Assembly (NCBI GenBank): GCA_001579985.1
Contig: LRSR01010341.1
Span: 1-54,117 of the forward strand
Length of the DNA: 54,117 nt
From: Hypsibius dujardini
Taxonomy: Eukaryota > Tardigrada > Eutardigrada > Parachela > Hypsibiidae
Reading direction: 5' to 3'
Shown here: positions 1-20,200 of the stretch, in pieces
Layout: the number at the start of each line of letters is the position of its first letter
Position numbering within the stretch: the first letter of the stretch is position 1
Program-made: the position numbers and the translations under genes
Notes under the pieces: model-generated
The model's input: only the letters and a program-made list of their open reading frames with translations
Told to the model about the DNA's origin: nothing
Databases searched by the model: none

Positions 1-99
1 GCGTGTGTTGTGGTGTGAAGTGTGTACAACAGCGACCGTCACTTTCTTATGCAGGCGTGAGAAACGCTTCCTCCTCGCTCTATATATATATACAGTACG

Positions 100-6370
<6,271 letters not shown>

Positions 6371-7330
6371 TGTAAAATTTGAGCTTTGGTTCTGGGTCGG
6401 AATTAGGCGTTCTTTTTTTGCGTTCAATTATCGACAAATCTTTGTAGTGCTCTGTGTAATTTTTTCAATGAAAATTCGACTGCTTGTCAAATAAACCGGT
6501 ACGGCGAGATTGTTCTGAGGGAATTGAGAACTGCCCAGGAATGAATTCAACAGAAACAGGGCAACTTTTTTGACGAAAAACAAACTTTTTTGCCCCTTTT
6601 TGTCTAGACAATAGTCGCGCAAACTTTAATTGACTAAAACATCTAAACTGAAACTAAAATTAAACTTCTAGTGATTAACATAAATTTTTGTTTTAGCTTT
6701 TTTTCGCTTCCCAAAAAAATACTAAGCTAATTTTTTTTTCTCGTCAAGAATTCTAGTAAGCAAAAAATAATTTCGACTAAAACTAAAAGTTCTACAGTGG
6801 TTAATGAAAGAACTAAACTAAAAACCGTTCAGAGAAAGTCTTTCAAAAAATTAAAAACTTCATTGTCCTGTGTCCCTTGCATTGATTGTGAGAACACTCA
6901 AAACCTCCTATGTCGAATCGACAGGGAAAAACGCATTTTTAAATTACTTTACCGCCACTCGTGTTTATTCTTTTCACCATTCTTCCCTAGATCAACTTCA
7001 GAGCATCTTGCTACGAACTATAGGTACATGTACAAATGGCTTTCAAGAAAGCGTTGCTACTGTTCTTAATGATAAATCTGAACAAAAAAGGAGCAAAAAA
7101 GAAAAAAAGGTTCAATAAAGTGAAAATCAGACTAAAAAAGAGGAGAAAACTTGTGCGTAAAGTGTACTCGCCACCGTACTCGAAGATCAAACCCGATTGA
7201 GCAGTCAGTATTCACAAAACAAATTGGTATCTTTTCAGTCGAAAACGCAAGTTGAAATTTAAAATTATTGAGAACAAAAGAGATGAGCGAGCTTTGACGG
7301 AGTTAAGAGAATCGGCATTCTGTCCCTGCC
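6371..7330. other. Convergent intergenic spacer
   Basis: Lies between the stops of the esterase (+) and the kinase (-). A poly(A) signal AATAAA is at 6490-6495, 120 bases after the esterase stop. The rest is AT-rich, with many AACTAAA-like words at 6620-6800 that recall the small element at 45332-45507. An 82-codon frame (6870-7118, +), Lys-rich at its end, has no recognisable domain; I do not call it a gene. Confidence 0.6.
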
Positions 7331-8649
7331 TCAGGTCCGCAAGTTCAAAGATCCATCTGGCAACGCCACATATACAACGCCAGTCTCATACAGCTTCCGC
7401 TGAACAAACGTGATAACCGCCTTCATCTTTAGCGCCACGCTCTGGGGATGAGAAATGAAATGGGTATTGAAGCATTTGCAAATCAGGCACAGGCACAGAA
7501 ACCGACAGAGACATCGACGCCGATTCAGACACAGACAGACACATCCATAGACAGACACAACACAACACAGACACAGACACAGACACAGACACAGACACAG
7601 ACACAGACACAGACACAGACACAGACACAGACACAGACACGGGCCACCTTTGCACACGCAGACTTAGACCCAGACAAAGACACAGACAGTCAGAAAGACA
7701 AGGCAGCCCAGGCTACACAGACCTGTTCAGCCGACGTTTCATCCACAATCAACGTCCCGGGCTTGCTGCCAAACACCTCCTCATGGTAATCGTGCACCAC
7801 TTGGGCATACTCCAAGTCCAGCAAACCATCGTTCGGATAGCCGCGCTGCTTCATCCGCTCATAGCACAGTTGTGGCGTCGTGCGCAGGTAAATCCAGCCG
7901 TGAAACTCCCCAAGCGGTATGATATCCTTACGGTACTGCTTTTCCAGACTAGACATATCATCAACGTTAAGGAACTCCTTGTCGAAATTGGCGGGGCAGA
8001 ATATCTCCATGGCAGAGTAGGCCGAGCGCTCGTACAGCTGAACTGGACCGGTGACGGTCCGCTCCATCAGCTCCTTGTAGCTGTGCAGGACGACGCTCTG
8101 CAAATCCTTACAGAATCCAGGCGCCTTTGGGCTTTGGTAAAAGCGGTCAAGATAGTCTATACCGTTGAAGTCCTTCCAACGTAACAGAGGCTATTTGGGA
8201 GCGAAATAATGAGTTCAAGATAGCTTAAAACAGCAACAAATAAATAGGCAGTCAGGCAGACCTACGGAAAGACCGACATTCAGACAGTCAGGTTCAGTCA
8301 ATCAAGCAAAAAACAGGTATGCAAGCACACAAAACCAAAAGTTAGGCAGGCAAGCAGACAGGCAGACAGACCTTCAGGGAGGCAGACAGGAAGGCAGTCA
8401 GACAGACAAATAGGCAGGCAGGCAAGCAGACACAAAGACGCACGTACAGACTCACAGACAGTCGCACAGACAGAGAACCAGGAAACGAGACTGGCAACAA
8501 CACGAATCAATTTATCAACGAACCTCGAGGAAGCACTGCCAATGGGAAGTGGACGAGTGTTGTTGGAGCTGCTGGATGAGGGTCGATTTTCCGCAGCCCA
8601 CACCGCCCTCCAGGACGAAGCGAAGCGGAGTATTTTCACGGTCGGCCAT
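7331..8649 (-). CDS. Deoxynucleoside kinase (TK2/dNK type)
   Basis: Three exons on the minus strand: 8649-8524, 8190-7723, 7441-7331 (234 aa; all phase 0). The family phosphorylates deoxynucleosides with ATP in the salvage pathway. The P-loop GGVGCGKST is at residues 15-23. The substrate-site ERS motif (YERSAYSA, 96-98) is the TK2/insect dNK form rather than the DRS form. A lid-like segment YERMKQRGYPND is followed by LEYAQVVHDYHEE. The start is the ATG 14 codons before the P-loop. This N-terminus shows no clear mitochondrial presequence, so a cytosolic enzyme is more likely, although an upstream in-frame extension (from 8835) exists and could supply a longer start. Length is normal for the family. 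It is convergent with the esterase. Confidence 0.9.
7553..7690 (+). repeat. (ACAGAC)n microsatellite in kinase intron 2
   Basis: About 15 near-perfect hexamers, plus imperfect flanks, within the 7722-7442 intron. The kinase is on the minus strand, so the sense strand reads GTCTGT. Confidence 0.9.
8233..8480 (+). repeat. Degenerate (ACAG)/(GGCA)n tract in kinase intron 1
   Basis: Imperfect CAGACAGGCAGG-type tetranucleotides fill the 8523-8191 intron. CTGT is the sense orientation for this minus-strand gene. Confidence 0.8.
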
Positions 8650-11600
8650 GTTGAATAATCGGCCCGGTCCGAAGTTGGGGTAATGAAAGCTTCTTGTGCC
8701 GCGCGCCTTGCACTTGCAGGGGCGGATGCGTTGGCATGCTGGATGACTGTGCTGCTTCCTCAATCTACCCACCTTCTCACCGTTAAGTATGTCAATGGAA
8801 AGAAGAACAGCGATGAAAGAGGAAACACAGGCCAAAGAATGAAGTCATCGGTGCTTGTGTTAATGCAACTGTTGCAACTTGCAAAGGAACGTGAACCATT
8901 GTTTTAAATATTTCGCAGATAAGCGATTAACGATAAGTGTCGTCACACTTTCACCTTGGACCGTGATTTGTGCGTGAGCTCGCACCTTTCACGCACATGT
9001 ACTACTGTAATTGCAATAACTTAACACACATGTAATAACACACAGATGTATGTAAACCCGAAATTCGATTCGATTCGACGCAATCTTGCCCGGAAAATCA
9101 AATTAACTCATCCTGCGTAATTTGTTTAACATTTAGGACATGCGCCTGGAATCACTTGCATAATCAATTTCCGGTTGAATGCTAAAAACGGTATTCGTTC
9201 AAACTGCATACAGACATAAATTGTACAATTATAAATTCATTCCAGTTCAGCTGCGACAAAGTTTTCACCACGCGTCCTATTTAAGAATAAAGTTCTGTGG
9301 ATTCGGTTTTAAAAGATTTGGGCGTTGCTCCTGCTGAAAAAATGTCCGCGTCTCGCTGTCACGTCCAGCTAGTACCGCGGTGCTTAGCTATTTTGAATTT
9401 TAGCAAAGTGTGCAAGATTCAGTCATCTTCTAAATGTTAGCGTTAAACCTATTAGATACTGCGCTTGTGTACAGCCCTGATATTGTGTTTTTTTATTTTA
9501 CAAAAAATAAGAAGTAATAATTAGTGTTATTAATTAAAATATAAGATATTTGTTAATTTTATTGTTTCATTCAATTTGAAGTTATTTTATTTTCTAAATT
9601 CTTTTTGCAAAAACGAGGACTGTACTGACTTTGTGTATTCGCATAGAAACAATACTCGAATGACATTATTAGCTGCGGTATTCCCGCTAAATTCCTCAAT
9701 CTTACCTTTCCAAGATAAACCGAATCTAATTTATTTAAAAGAGTTTTGGAAGAGCAACAGTTTAAGAAATATCAGCTCGTTAATAATCGCATTTGACTGC
9801 TGGAGTAAAAATTAATTGATTACTCATTAAAATACAATACATCTTCTTTATCTTATTTATTGATTTAACCCAACAAAAGATATTTCCAGCAGGAGTCATA
9901 CGTGGTCTCGCTAGAACTTGACAGGGGCCTCTCTGGAGTTCCCATTCTATTGGCTATTTTGCTCAGATGATAAACAGCCTGTAGACACAGAAAGCGCAAA
10001 CTTTACACCAGATTTATTGTGTTGCATTTTTTCTTATGAATTAATGACGCGACATAATGTGTGTAAACCTATCATTTATTGATAATAGTGGCAGTAATAA
10101 TAGTAGTAATATTAGTAATGATATGTTTAAAAAAATTTAATTTGTGGTAATAATAATAATAATAATAATAACATCATTAATAATATTACTAATAAAACTA
10201 ATAACAATAATAATAATAATAATAATAGCAATACAAATATATTTAATACATTTAATATTCTGTGACTTAAAAATTATGCCGGTTATTCTAACAGCCTGTA
10301 CACAATACTGTATCTGTATAAATGTCACGTACACAGTACACACGTACTGAACAACACAATGAAGTTCCCGAGTTCGCGGTTCCGAAAGCGCGGAAAAATC
10401 GTGAAACAGTTCAGATTCCAATGTACTCCGTTGGAATTTGAAATCTCAACTTTTGAAATATCACATTCCCATCACCCAAAAACGATGTCCAATTTTATTG
10501 GCGAAAAATAAATTTTTATTTTCATCACGGAATTAGGTCTAAATAAAAAAAAGTATTTCCAAGTCATTCTGAATTCACACTTGAATAATGCCCCAAGTAA
10601 AATAAGCCTCACATCAGCGAGATACGGTTTCGAGACAGAAAGAACGTGTTGGCTGATCCGCTGTTTCAAAACAAAATTTAGACCATTGAGCGAACGAAAT
10701 TTAGAACATTGAGCGAACGAAAAGAATTGCTTATAAAGTTAGCCATTCATTTTTATAGGATTTACTTGGTAGAAAGTTATGCCACTGAAGAATTTGTAAA
10801 GCCGAGAAAAATCATGAAAGCCAGCGTATGTACACTGCTTACTGACTGCCGCATCCAAATGGCCCTATTGGCTACGTGTAGGAGGAGCTACACTACACTC
10901 AATTTTGTCACTAATCCAACTACCGTAAATCGACTAATGGAAACGCAATTGAGTCTAATAAGTAACGGAGATTCAGCGTGTCACTTCGTAGAATATCGTC
11001 TGAATCGGCTCTGATCCTCGAGGGATTTTCATAAATTGCACCAAGCGGCGCCCGCCGATAGGCGGCGGAAACTGTAAAAGGCCTCATTGAGGGGGATGGC
11101 AATGCAAGCCTTTACACCTGTCTGCTTCTGACCCGTTTCAGCAGGCTTCGATTTTATCAACAAATTTCATGGGCTCTTATTAACCAATGATGTTCTGCAA
11201 AATATTTGCTGGTCAGTCGTATTTCTCGACATTGAACATTAGTCCATTTGATAGCCCTGCCCGCGAGCCGTCAAACGGGCCAATACTAGCCGTTCATTTC
11301 GGTTTTGGCGGGTCAGGTGATTCGGTCAAAGATTTGCCTGATTGTGTGAAAGAATAGGGCACACAGACTACCAATGAGTTCAGGCATTCAGTATTGGATT
11401 AAGTTGGCAGCGCAAACTCGGTAGTGAGCAATGTACATGCAGAGGGACAGAGCAGCAGCTGGATGGGAAGAGACGGAGGACCCAGACAGCTGCAGGACAG
11501 CACAAGAAACAGAGAGCTCTGCCTCTTCTTCTGTGGTTGCAGAGAACGTTCCACAAATGTAAGAAGAGGGATCAAATTACATTAAGACAAAGAAAGTGAG

Positions 11601-11969
11601 AGAGGAGGCTAGAGGTCTGCAGTCGTCTTCTCATTACAACAGGACTGGATAAAAGTTGGTGCTAGTGGACTGAAGATAAAACATATATTGTCTAAGAAAT
11701 AATTTCTAACGGAGAAAAATGGTTAAAAACTGATGTTCTACAACTGTATGAGAACTCCCTCGATTGTCAATGTAAGATAGTGAAGGCCCTGCGGTATGTA
11801 CTCTCTTTGTCGAATGGGGCGATTGTTTCCAAGCAACACCCACACTCTAGCGGCAAACATTCGAAACCATTCCACCGCGAGAGATTTTTATTATAATTTT
11901 GTTACTACAGAGGGGAGAGAGGAAAGAAAAGGAGTATGCAGCCATGACCGCGGATCCTGATGCTCAAAC
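8650..11969. other. Divergent intergenic spacer, AT-rich
   Basis: A 3.3-kb gap between the kinase start (-) and the SLC9C start (+); it must hold both promoters. I see an (ATA)n microsatellite at 10149-10229 and a short direct duplication of ATTGAGCGAACGAAA near 10685-10720. A 101-codon frame at 10709-11014 (+) resembles nothing I know. No RNA gene or transposase was recognised. Confidence 0.5.
10149..10229 (+). repeat. (ATA)n microsatellite
   Basis: Two runs of AAT/ATA trinucleotides separated by an imperfect stretch. They produce spurious Ile-rich frames on both strands. Confidence 0.9.
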
Positions 11970-14080
11970 ATGCCTGAAGCCACAATTTCCCTCAGCTCGG
12001 ATTCCGAGGACTGTCTCTTCCGGGCGCACTGTCACGCCGTGGAGGTCTTCTCCACGGGCTTCGTCGTCCTCCTAGCCTGCATCATCAAGTACTTTCACGA
12101 GTTTTGGGGTAAGGCTTACGGCGTTCCCTACTCACTGATCGCCATGCTGGTCGGCTGTTGTATGGGCTTTGGGGAGTACTTCACCCGGGAGCACTCGTAC
12201 GGCCAGAATGTGGCCAAGGTCTTCACGTCGGCGCTGAAGCTGCGCGGTGATTATGTGATGCTGCTGTTTGTGCCGCTGCTGCTCTTCTCACCGGCCTACC
12301 AGATACCGCTCCACTCGCTACGTATCCTCTGGAAACAGATCCTCCTCACCTCCACTTTGGGCCGCAGTAAGCTTAACAAAATCATCTTCAAATGAAGCAT
12401 TTCTTGACGGATTGTTCAGCTTGAAAGCAGACTAACTATTTGCAAATAATATTTTCAACATAATCTTGGGTGTAAATTAATTATTTCTGTTTGCTTTGAT
12501 GGACGATAATAACCAAAAGGAAGTATAAATTATTTATTATTATCTAATGATTTATATAATTTATTATTATTAATTATTATTTAATTAATTAAATAAATTA
12601 TTGTTAGTATTACAAGATATTTATTATTATTTAATTATTTATTATAATTTAAAGGTAATGGGAAATATTTATTTTCATTTGCTTTGATGGGATAATAATT
12701 AAAAGGAGGTATAATTTTGGAATTACGCTAATTGGTTGAAGATAAATTTAAAAAATGAATCGATTTCGAATTCTGTTTCGGCGCAGATCATTTATTTAAT
12801 ACTTAAAGAGGACCTTTAGAGAATAAACGATTTATGGGAAGAATCACAGATCAATTTTTTGAATAAATAATTTATTTCCAAATTTCTTTGAAAGTAAAAT
12901 AATTATTTCTCGATAAATTGTTGGAATAATTTGAATTTAAGTTTTTTATTCGACAGTTTTGGTGGAACATTAATTAAGGTTAGTATAATCTTGGAATTAG
13001 GCTAATTGGTTAATGATTAGTCCTTTGCAAAAGTAAAATGACTCCAAATTATTTTTCGCCGCGAAGATTAATTATTAAAAGTGAGTTTGGAGAATGAACT
13101 GGATCCGTTTGAGCACAAATCACTTATTTTCAGGTCAATTTTAAGGAAACATAATAATTTGATATAAATTGGCTATTGTCATAAAGCGAATAAATGTTTA
13201 TTTTTACAGCTGGGGACATTGCCTGTGTGGCCTTCTCCAGTACCCTGTTGATCGGTTCGAAAGGGCATGTCGATTCGTGGGATGTCATTTTGGGTTTGCT
13301 GTTTGGTACCATCGTCACCACCACCGATTCCATAAACATTGAGGATGCATTAGATAGATCAGGTACGTTCGGTTCGGCTTCTTACTAAAAACAATTGAAA
13401 CAAAATATAATAAAATATAATTCATTCAGCATAGTTCGTCAAGCTAACATTTTTATAGTTTTTGAACACATTATATATACAATGTATTAGTTTTATATTG
13501 TGTTTCCGCGTTTTGTAAGCTTGAAACCTTTAAAGCTCCTTCAACTTTGTATGGTTTGTTAGGATGTGATCGGAGTGTGTCAACTCTGATGGCGGCAAAC
13601 GCTCTCATCGGAAACTGCGTCTCTTTCCTCTGGCACGACATCCTACTGGACATTATGGTGACGTCGGCTGCCGGATCAGTGGACGCAACCACAATAATTG
13701 TCAATATTATAACTGCTGGGATCGCCGCTCCGGCTTTCGGTACGCCCATGCACGGGTAATATAAACCAACACCTGCCTCCATAATGATTTTGATCAGTTT
13801 GGGACTTTAATGTATTGTTTCTTCCATCATTGGCGCGGCAGGATTAGCTTGCGGGATCCTCCTAAGCGCGGTGATGAAACGCGTTTACAACTACTGGATT
13901 TCGGAGGTTTTGATCGTCATCTGTATGCCGTTCCTCACCGCATGGGGAGGTTACCATTTATGTGGAGTTAGTGGACTGACCTCGGTAATTGCCTTGGGGC
14001 TGTGGACAAATTTTCAGAAGGCATCGATCAGTGCAAAGGTCCAAGCCACCGTGGATCAGTAAGATTACTTAAAATATACA

Positions 14081-14122
<42 letters not shown>

Positions 14123-14130
14123 CCTGCATG

Positions 14131-14204
<74 letters not shown>

Positions 14205-17200
14205 TCAATGCATGCCTGACTGCCTGACTGCCTACCTGTTTCAATGCATGCCTGACTGCCTACCTATTTGTCTATTTATTCAGTTACAGTGCACCTACTT
14301 GCCTAAAGAGCTGTGTCATCATTTGCTTGCTCCTGTCTGTGCTTTTTCTGGCGTGACTCGTGAGACGTGTTATTAATTTTTTTCAGACTGTTGGGAACAT
14401 TCACATACGTTCTGGATGTCTTTGTTTATATTATGGCTGGTCACTTTTTGGCCCAGCTAACATTCAACATTTCGGAAAAAAACACTGACCATACGTACGA
14501 ATTTGAATGGACCAAGGAACTAGCAATCTACTTCACCATCTTCGCCTTCAACGTATGGTCCCAGTTGGCCACGCTTAATATCGTCAGGCCTTTGGTATCA
14601 CGGATGAAGTACGGCTGGGAGCTATATGATTTGCGTAATATCATGCTGATGACTTGGACCACGCCCAAGGGCGCCGTGACGCTGATCGTGCTGAAAAATC
14701 TGCTAGCAATAAACGGGGATACTTTGCTGGACACACGGGAAGAAGCTTATCCGGCCTTCAAGTTGAACGTTATCGCAGCGATTGCTCTGTCGCAGGTGTT
14801 TCAGGGACTCACTATGTCTCGACTTCTTCGAATCATGGGTGATTTCACATTATATATTGTATATGTACTAATAATTATAACATTAATTGAAAATAATGAA
14901 TAACTAATAAATTCTGTAAATACTTCATTAATCATAAATGCAGAGAAGCGTGCACAGATATTTTCTAAAGTGATTATATATAAATAGAAGAAATAAAGAG
15001 TTTTAGTTTAACATATATTTTTTGAAATCATATACTACTGCGGTTATATATATGATTGGTTTTAGCAATGAACGCTGAGCATTCCGAATCACCGGTCTCT
15101 ATACTCACCCGAAAGGGCTTCCTCGAGATGATGACGGACTTGCGAAGAGACCAAATCTCCAGTATGAGGCAGGATACTTTATTCACCGATGTCGACTGGA
15201 AGATGGTCGCGAAACACACCGAACTCGATCGCAAGGAGATGGGACTCAAGCGGGAAGACAACAACCCAGAACGGCAAATGCAACAGACCAGGGTGCGAAA
15301 AAATATCTGCTTTAAGGGCAACCAGGCGCTTTGTTTGAGTTGAAAACTCAAGCCGGTCACCGAACGTTTTAGCAACGAACAATTGTTTTCAGTTTCCAAT
15401 ATGTCTTCCACAGAAGTAGTTTAGATTTGCAAACGTTTACGTTTTAAATTTTGTTTCAAAATACGTCGCGTGACGTCATTAGGTTTCCCTAAACCATTTG
15501 GACATTTTTTTTGAAAACATTATTACGTGGATTTCGTCTGAATTACTAAGTTTTGGATAGATACTCAGAGTTTTAACACGCAAGACTCACAAGGAAATGA
15601 GACCACTCTGGAGGGCGAATTCCTTCATATCTGTTTGCTGTTACTGATGCACTATTGCCTGGTCTCTTCTATTCCATCGAGAAAATCGGCAGAAAACGAG
15701 AACTACTATTTTAAACAAATAAAAACTGACTAGTTTATAAAACTTACCATTTTGATTGAATTAATAAGATATTAAAATTGAATTGAAAACCGATTTGTCC
15801 TGTTATCTCGAATTAACACATACTTCTTTAAGAAGAGATAATACGTGACAAGTAGTACAATTTGCTTGTTTGTTTAAATATTTTTTTGCATTTTTCTTAT
15901 TGCTTGTCTGATGATAGATATCGAAATATATTTTCTCTCGCAGAAATATCAAATCAACGGCCGAGTTCTCACAGCCCAAGTCAAGTGTCCGGACTGCGAC
16001 AAAATAAGCGCCCTCCCGCGAGAAATCACAGAACTGAATGAGATGGCCATCAGCCGGATCGTCAAGGCCAAGAAGATGTCATTCCGACGCCAGTACGAAT
16101 CCGGCATGCTGACTGCAGCAGCCTTGAAGATATTAGACAGTTTGGCGGACGAAGCACTGGCTCACATGAAGAACGTCGTCACCGCACGGGACATCAGAAA
16201 ATACCTTTTTTCGGATTTTGCAGTGTCTATTGTAAGTTCCCTAGAGTGCCGCAGTATACTTGTAGTATTTTTAATTAAGAAAATAGTTCAAAAATTCAGT
16301 TTTAGATTGGCACAAAAAATGGAGTGTTTATTTTGCACAAAAAACCATCAAACTGTTTTTTTAAATCAGGGATAACCATTTTATTTTTATTAGTACTAAT
16401 AATGTATTTAAACGCTGTCGGAACCAACTGCAAACATTGCGTTAATATTTCCGGAAAATAATTTCAAAAACATCAAAAGGTCCATTACCATCTGTGATGT
16501 CGTTCCACTGCAAAAATTAGTCTTTAACGAAGGAACGGTTAATACCGGAAAATTTCGTCCTGACCTGTTTTCTAAACTATTTACTACATAGAAAATGAAT
16601 TAAAAATTTGTATAATTTGTATGACTTAAAATTTGTACAAAGGCGAAAAATATCAGGACAATTTCTTGAGGTCAGTGGACCTTATATTTTTGGTGGGCAG
16701 TAGAAGTTGCGTCTCTCTTTTGGTTGGGTGGGATATATCTTTTGCTTCTATCGTTAAAATCTAGATTAAAACTGCGAATGGGTTACGCATGTTTATTTAG
16801 AAGGACACACTAAAAGAGTGCACTTACATATTAATTCATCGCTCACTGGGCAAGCATTGCAGAGTACATAATGTGTTTCCCTCATTTTTCCTCTGAATAT
16901 TTCGCCCCTTGTTATGTAATTTTACCCTAGTTCGTACGTATTATTTTAGAAAACAAAAATGGGTAAATTCTACTCGGACTACGAGAAAAACCGGGAAAGC
17001 CATCTGGTGCCACCCGTGAGCCGTTTTCGCCGCCACATCTTCCACATGGTGCAGACACCTCAGTTCGAGGACACCATCCAGGGAATCATAATAGCAAACG
17101 TCATTCTGACCATCTACTCGTTGACCGCCACGCCGGACGACGACAGTGTTGAGGCGCACATAATGACCAAAGTGATGGTCTTCCTCAACCTCGGATTTGG

Positions 17201-20200
17201 AATGATTTACACGGCGGAAGCGCTGCTAAAGGTACATCAGTATGCAATGACAGCAGCCATGCCGTATTTTGGGCTTTCATACGTACCCCATGAAGGGTAT
17301 GCATATTTGTGGTAGTATTAGTTAGTAGTTGCTTTTAGAACTTAATTTTCTAGTTGTATTTTTCAGTTGTACAGAGTGTTTATTTAGTAGTTAAGTAATT
17401 GTACTTTCTAATTGTAGCTTTTAGTTTGTATTTATGTGTTTTTAATTAAGAATTTAAATGCCATTTTTACTTAATATGCTCAACTCCCTGAGCACTGAAA
17501 ACACAAATTGACCGTGCTGAATCTTGATTCACAGTGGCGTTAACAATATACTAAAGTACCGGTACCGCACACCGCTGTGCTTTAACTCTTTGTTTTAGGC
17601 TTTCAGATTGTCCGCGAGTGTTTTTTCTCGACAAGTTGCCAACTGGCTGTTTTTTTTAGTTTTCCAAGCCCGCCTTCCCAAATATCAAACTATTTGTATA
17701 CATCATTACTTTTAACGCCCTGATCCGACCATACTGTATGACAAAGACAATCATTAGCCTTGTAATAAGAAATTGTATATTCATGGTCAACGTGTGATAT
17801 TACGTTGATATTAATTCACAACTATTTTTATGAACCGCTAGAACTAAAATTACAGCGAAGTAAATACAAATTATAAAATACAATTAGAAAGTAACTACGT
17901 AACTACTAAATAAAAACTAAAAAATCACTAAATAAAAATACATAAATAAATAATAATGTACAATTAGAAAGTAACTACGTAACTACTAAATAAAAACTAA
18001 AAAATCACTAAATACTAAAGACAACTACAAACTGTAACTAGTATCTTTTATACATACACCCTTTATGGGATTCATACGGCTATGTCATCATACGTGATGC
18101 TTTTTTGGGCACACAATCATACACGAGAATGCTACCACATTTCTAACCACTCGTTTTTGGGTCATATTTGCTGAAACTTAGCAATTTCATTATAGTGGGA
18201 CCTTTTTTACTATATATTAATTATACTGTTTATCATGTTTATTCTATAATTATTTTTCTATATTATTTTCCTCTATACATTAACTGTAATTTTCTTTATT
18301 ATTATTTTTATTCTATAATTAATTTTCTATTTTATTATTTTTACTATATGCAAATTATATACGAATCCAGAAAATGTTATTTTAATGTACTGTACAATGT
18401 CTATGCATTGCACGAGACTTTTTTGTATATACAAGTGCAAGTCTTGTACTGTACAAAGTTAGTTAAAGATATATTTTTAGTATATATTAAGTCTATTTCA
18501 GTCTATTCTTCCTATTTTCGACATATTATTATTTATCCTGTATATATTTTTGGCTATAAACAGATGGTGGGATTGGGAGTGAAGCAGTACTTTGGAAAGT
18601 CCCTGCTTACCTGGAACAAGTTGGACTTCCTCATTCTCCTGCTGACTTACATGGATATCATTTTGGACACCGTCACACTGATTGATCCCGGATTGCTGAG
18701 TAAGAATGCACTGGGGGGCCTGAACCCGGCTGCCGTGCGTGTACTTCGCTTAGTTCGTATACTCCGTGCCAGCCGGGCTCTTCGTTTACTAAGGGTAAGC
18801 AAACACGTGTAAAGTTTATTTTTGCATTATTTTCTTTTTCCCCTTTACAGAATACATCTTACTTATACCTGGATTTATTGCTAACAATTACTTCCGATAT
18901 TGAAATTTACTTCCGATATTGAAATTTCATTTAATGACAATTGTTTAGCCATTGACACCTCACATTCTCAATTTGATCGACATCTTCGTGACCGGACACC
19001 TTTATGAGGCCTACAACGTGGCGCGAGGCTTCGTCGTCGCCCAGGAGGAAGTGTCACTGGTGATGAATCAGCTGGTTTCGTTCCAGCCGATGGCTATTGG
19101 TTATCGACTCGAGGCAGAGCAGGATGCCCGTGAAATAGCCCACGATATAGGAGTGTTGAATCAGCAACGACCTGACATTGCGACGGCTGTGAAAACCCGT
19201 CAAGCTATTAGAACGATTTTCAACACAATCGTAGGAGCCGTTCTTCAACTAAAACATCAGGGCATCCTGGAAGAAAACGAATTCGCTAAAATCGACAATG
19301 TAAGCTCCAAGGCAGTTTGCCTGTCTATCTGTCTCTCTGTCTCTCAGCTTCCCAATCTGTCTAGTAGTCTGTCTGCTTGTCTGCCTCCTTATCTGTTTAA
19401 GTGTGTCTGTCTTAAGCACGCGCTTTCATTGCTTCAGGGACTTGAGATTTCAATGGAAAAAATTGGCAACCTCCCGCATCGCATGCCAATGCGCAACCCG
19501 GAAAGACGGCTCCGTAACATGCCTTGGGTGTCCGGGGATGAACACATCTTTGAAGTGCTCCGGCACTGCTATCAAGAGCGGTCTTTCGAGATTGGCACGA
19601 CCTTCCTCAACGTGGGCGCCGTCGCAGACGGTATCTACGTCATCATCAACGGCCTCGCCCTGCTTAAGACCCCAAACCTCACCAGGGACCACGAGAAACT
19701 TGGTGAAATCTACAGCACCGATAACATTAAGACCGTTTTTGATGAATCATCCACCACTAAAAAAGGCAAGGTGGAGAACGTCGAGTACGCTCTCCCGGGA
19801 AACGCCCTCAATGAACAGGCTCTGCTGATTGGTTTCCCAAGGCGGTCCTATGTTGTGGCAGAGACCAAGGTTGATACCATTTTCATCCCGGCGGACAGGA
19901 TTTTCGAAGCATTTAAATTGGCTCCGGAGCTGGAGAAGCAAATGTGGAAGCATATTGTCGTCTCAGTGGTGATCAACATTGAGCTGCGGATGCATAATTT
20001 TTCGGTAGTTTTTCGGAAGAATAAAACGGCACAAATCTCTGTTGTCTGATGTGTCTGTCTCTATGTCTGTGCCTGTATCTCTGTCTGTGTCTGTGTCTGC
20101 GTCTGTGTCTGTGTCTGTGTCTGTGTCTGTGTCTGTGTCTGTCTGTGTCTGTGTCTGTTTCTGTGTCTGTGCCTCGCTATGTCTGTGTCTGCGTTTGTGT

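Noticed and set aside
6797-7118. Two overlapping frames (90 and 82 codons) with a Lys-rich end just before AATAAA
   Set aside because: No domain, no clear splice partners, and biased low-complexity composition; not enough to call a gene.
10137-10421. Ile-rich 94-codon frame
   Set aside because: It is a translation of an (ATT)n microsatellite.
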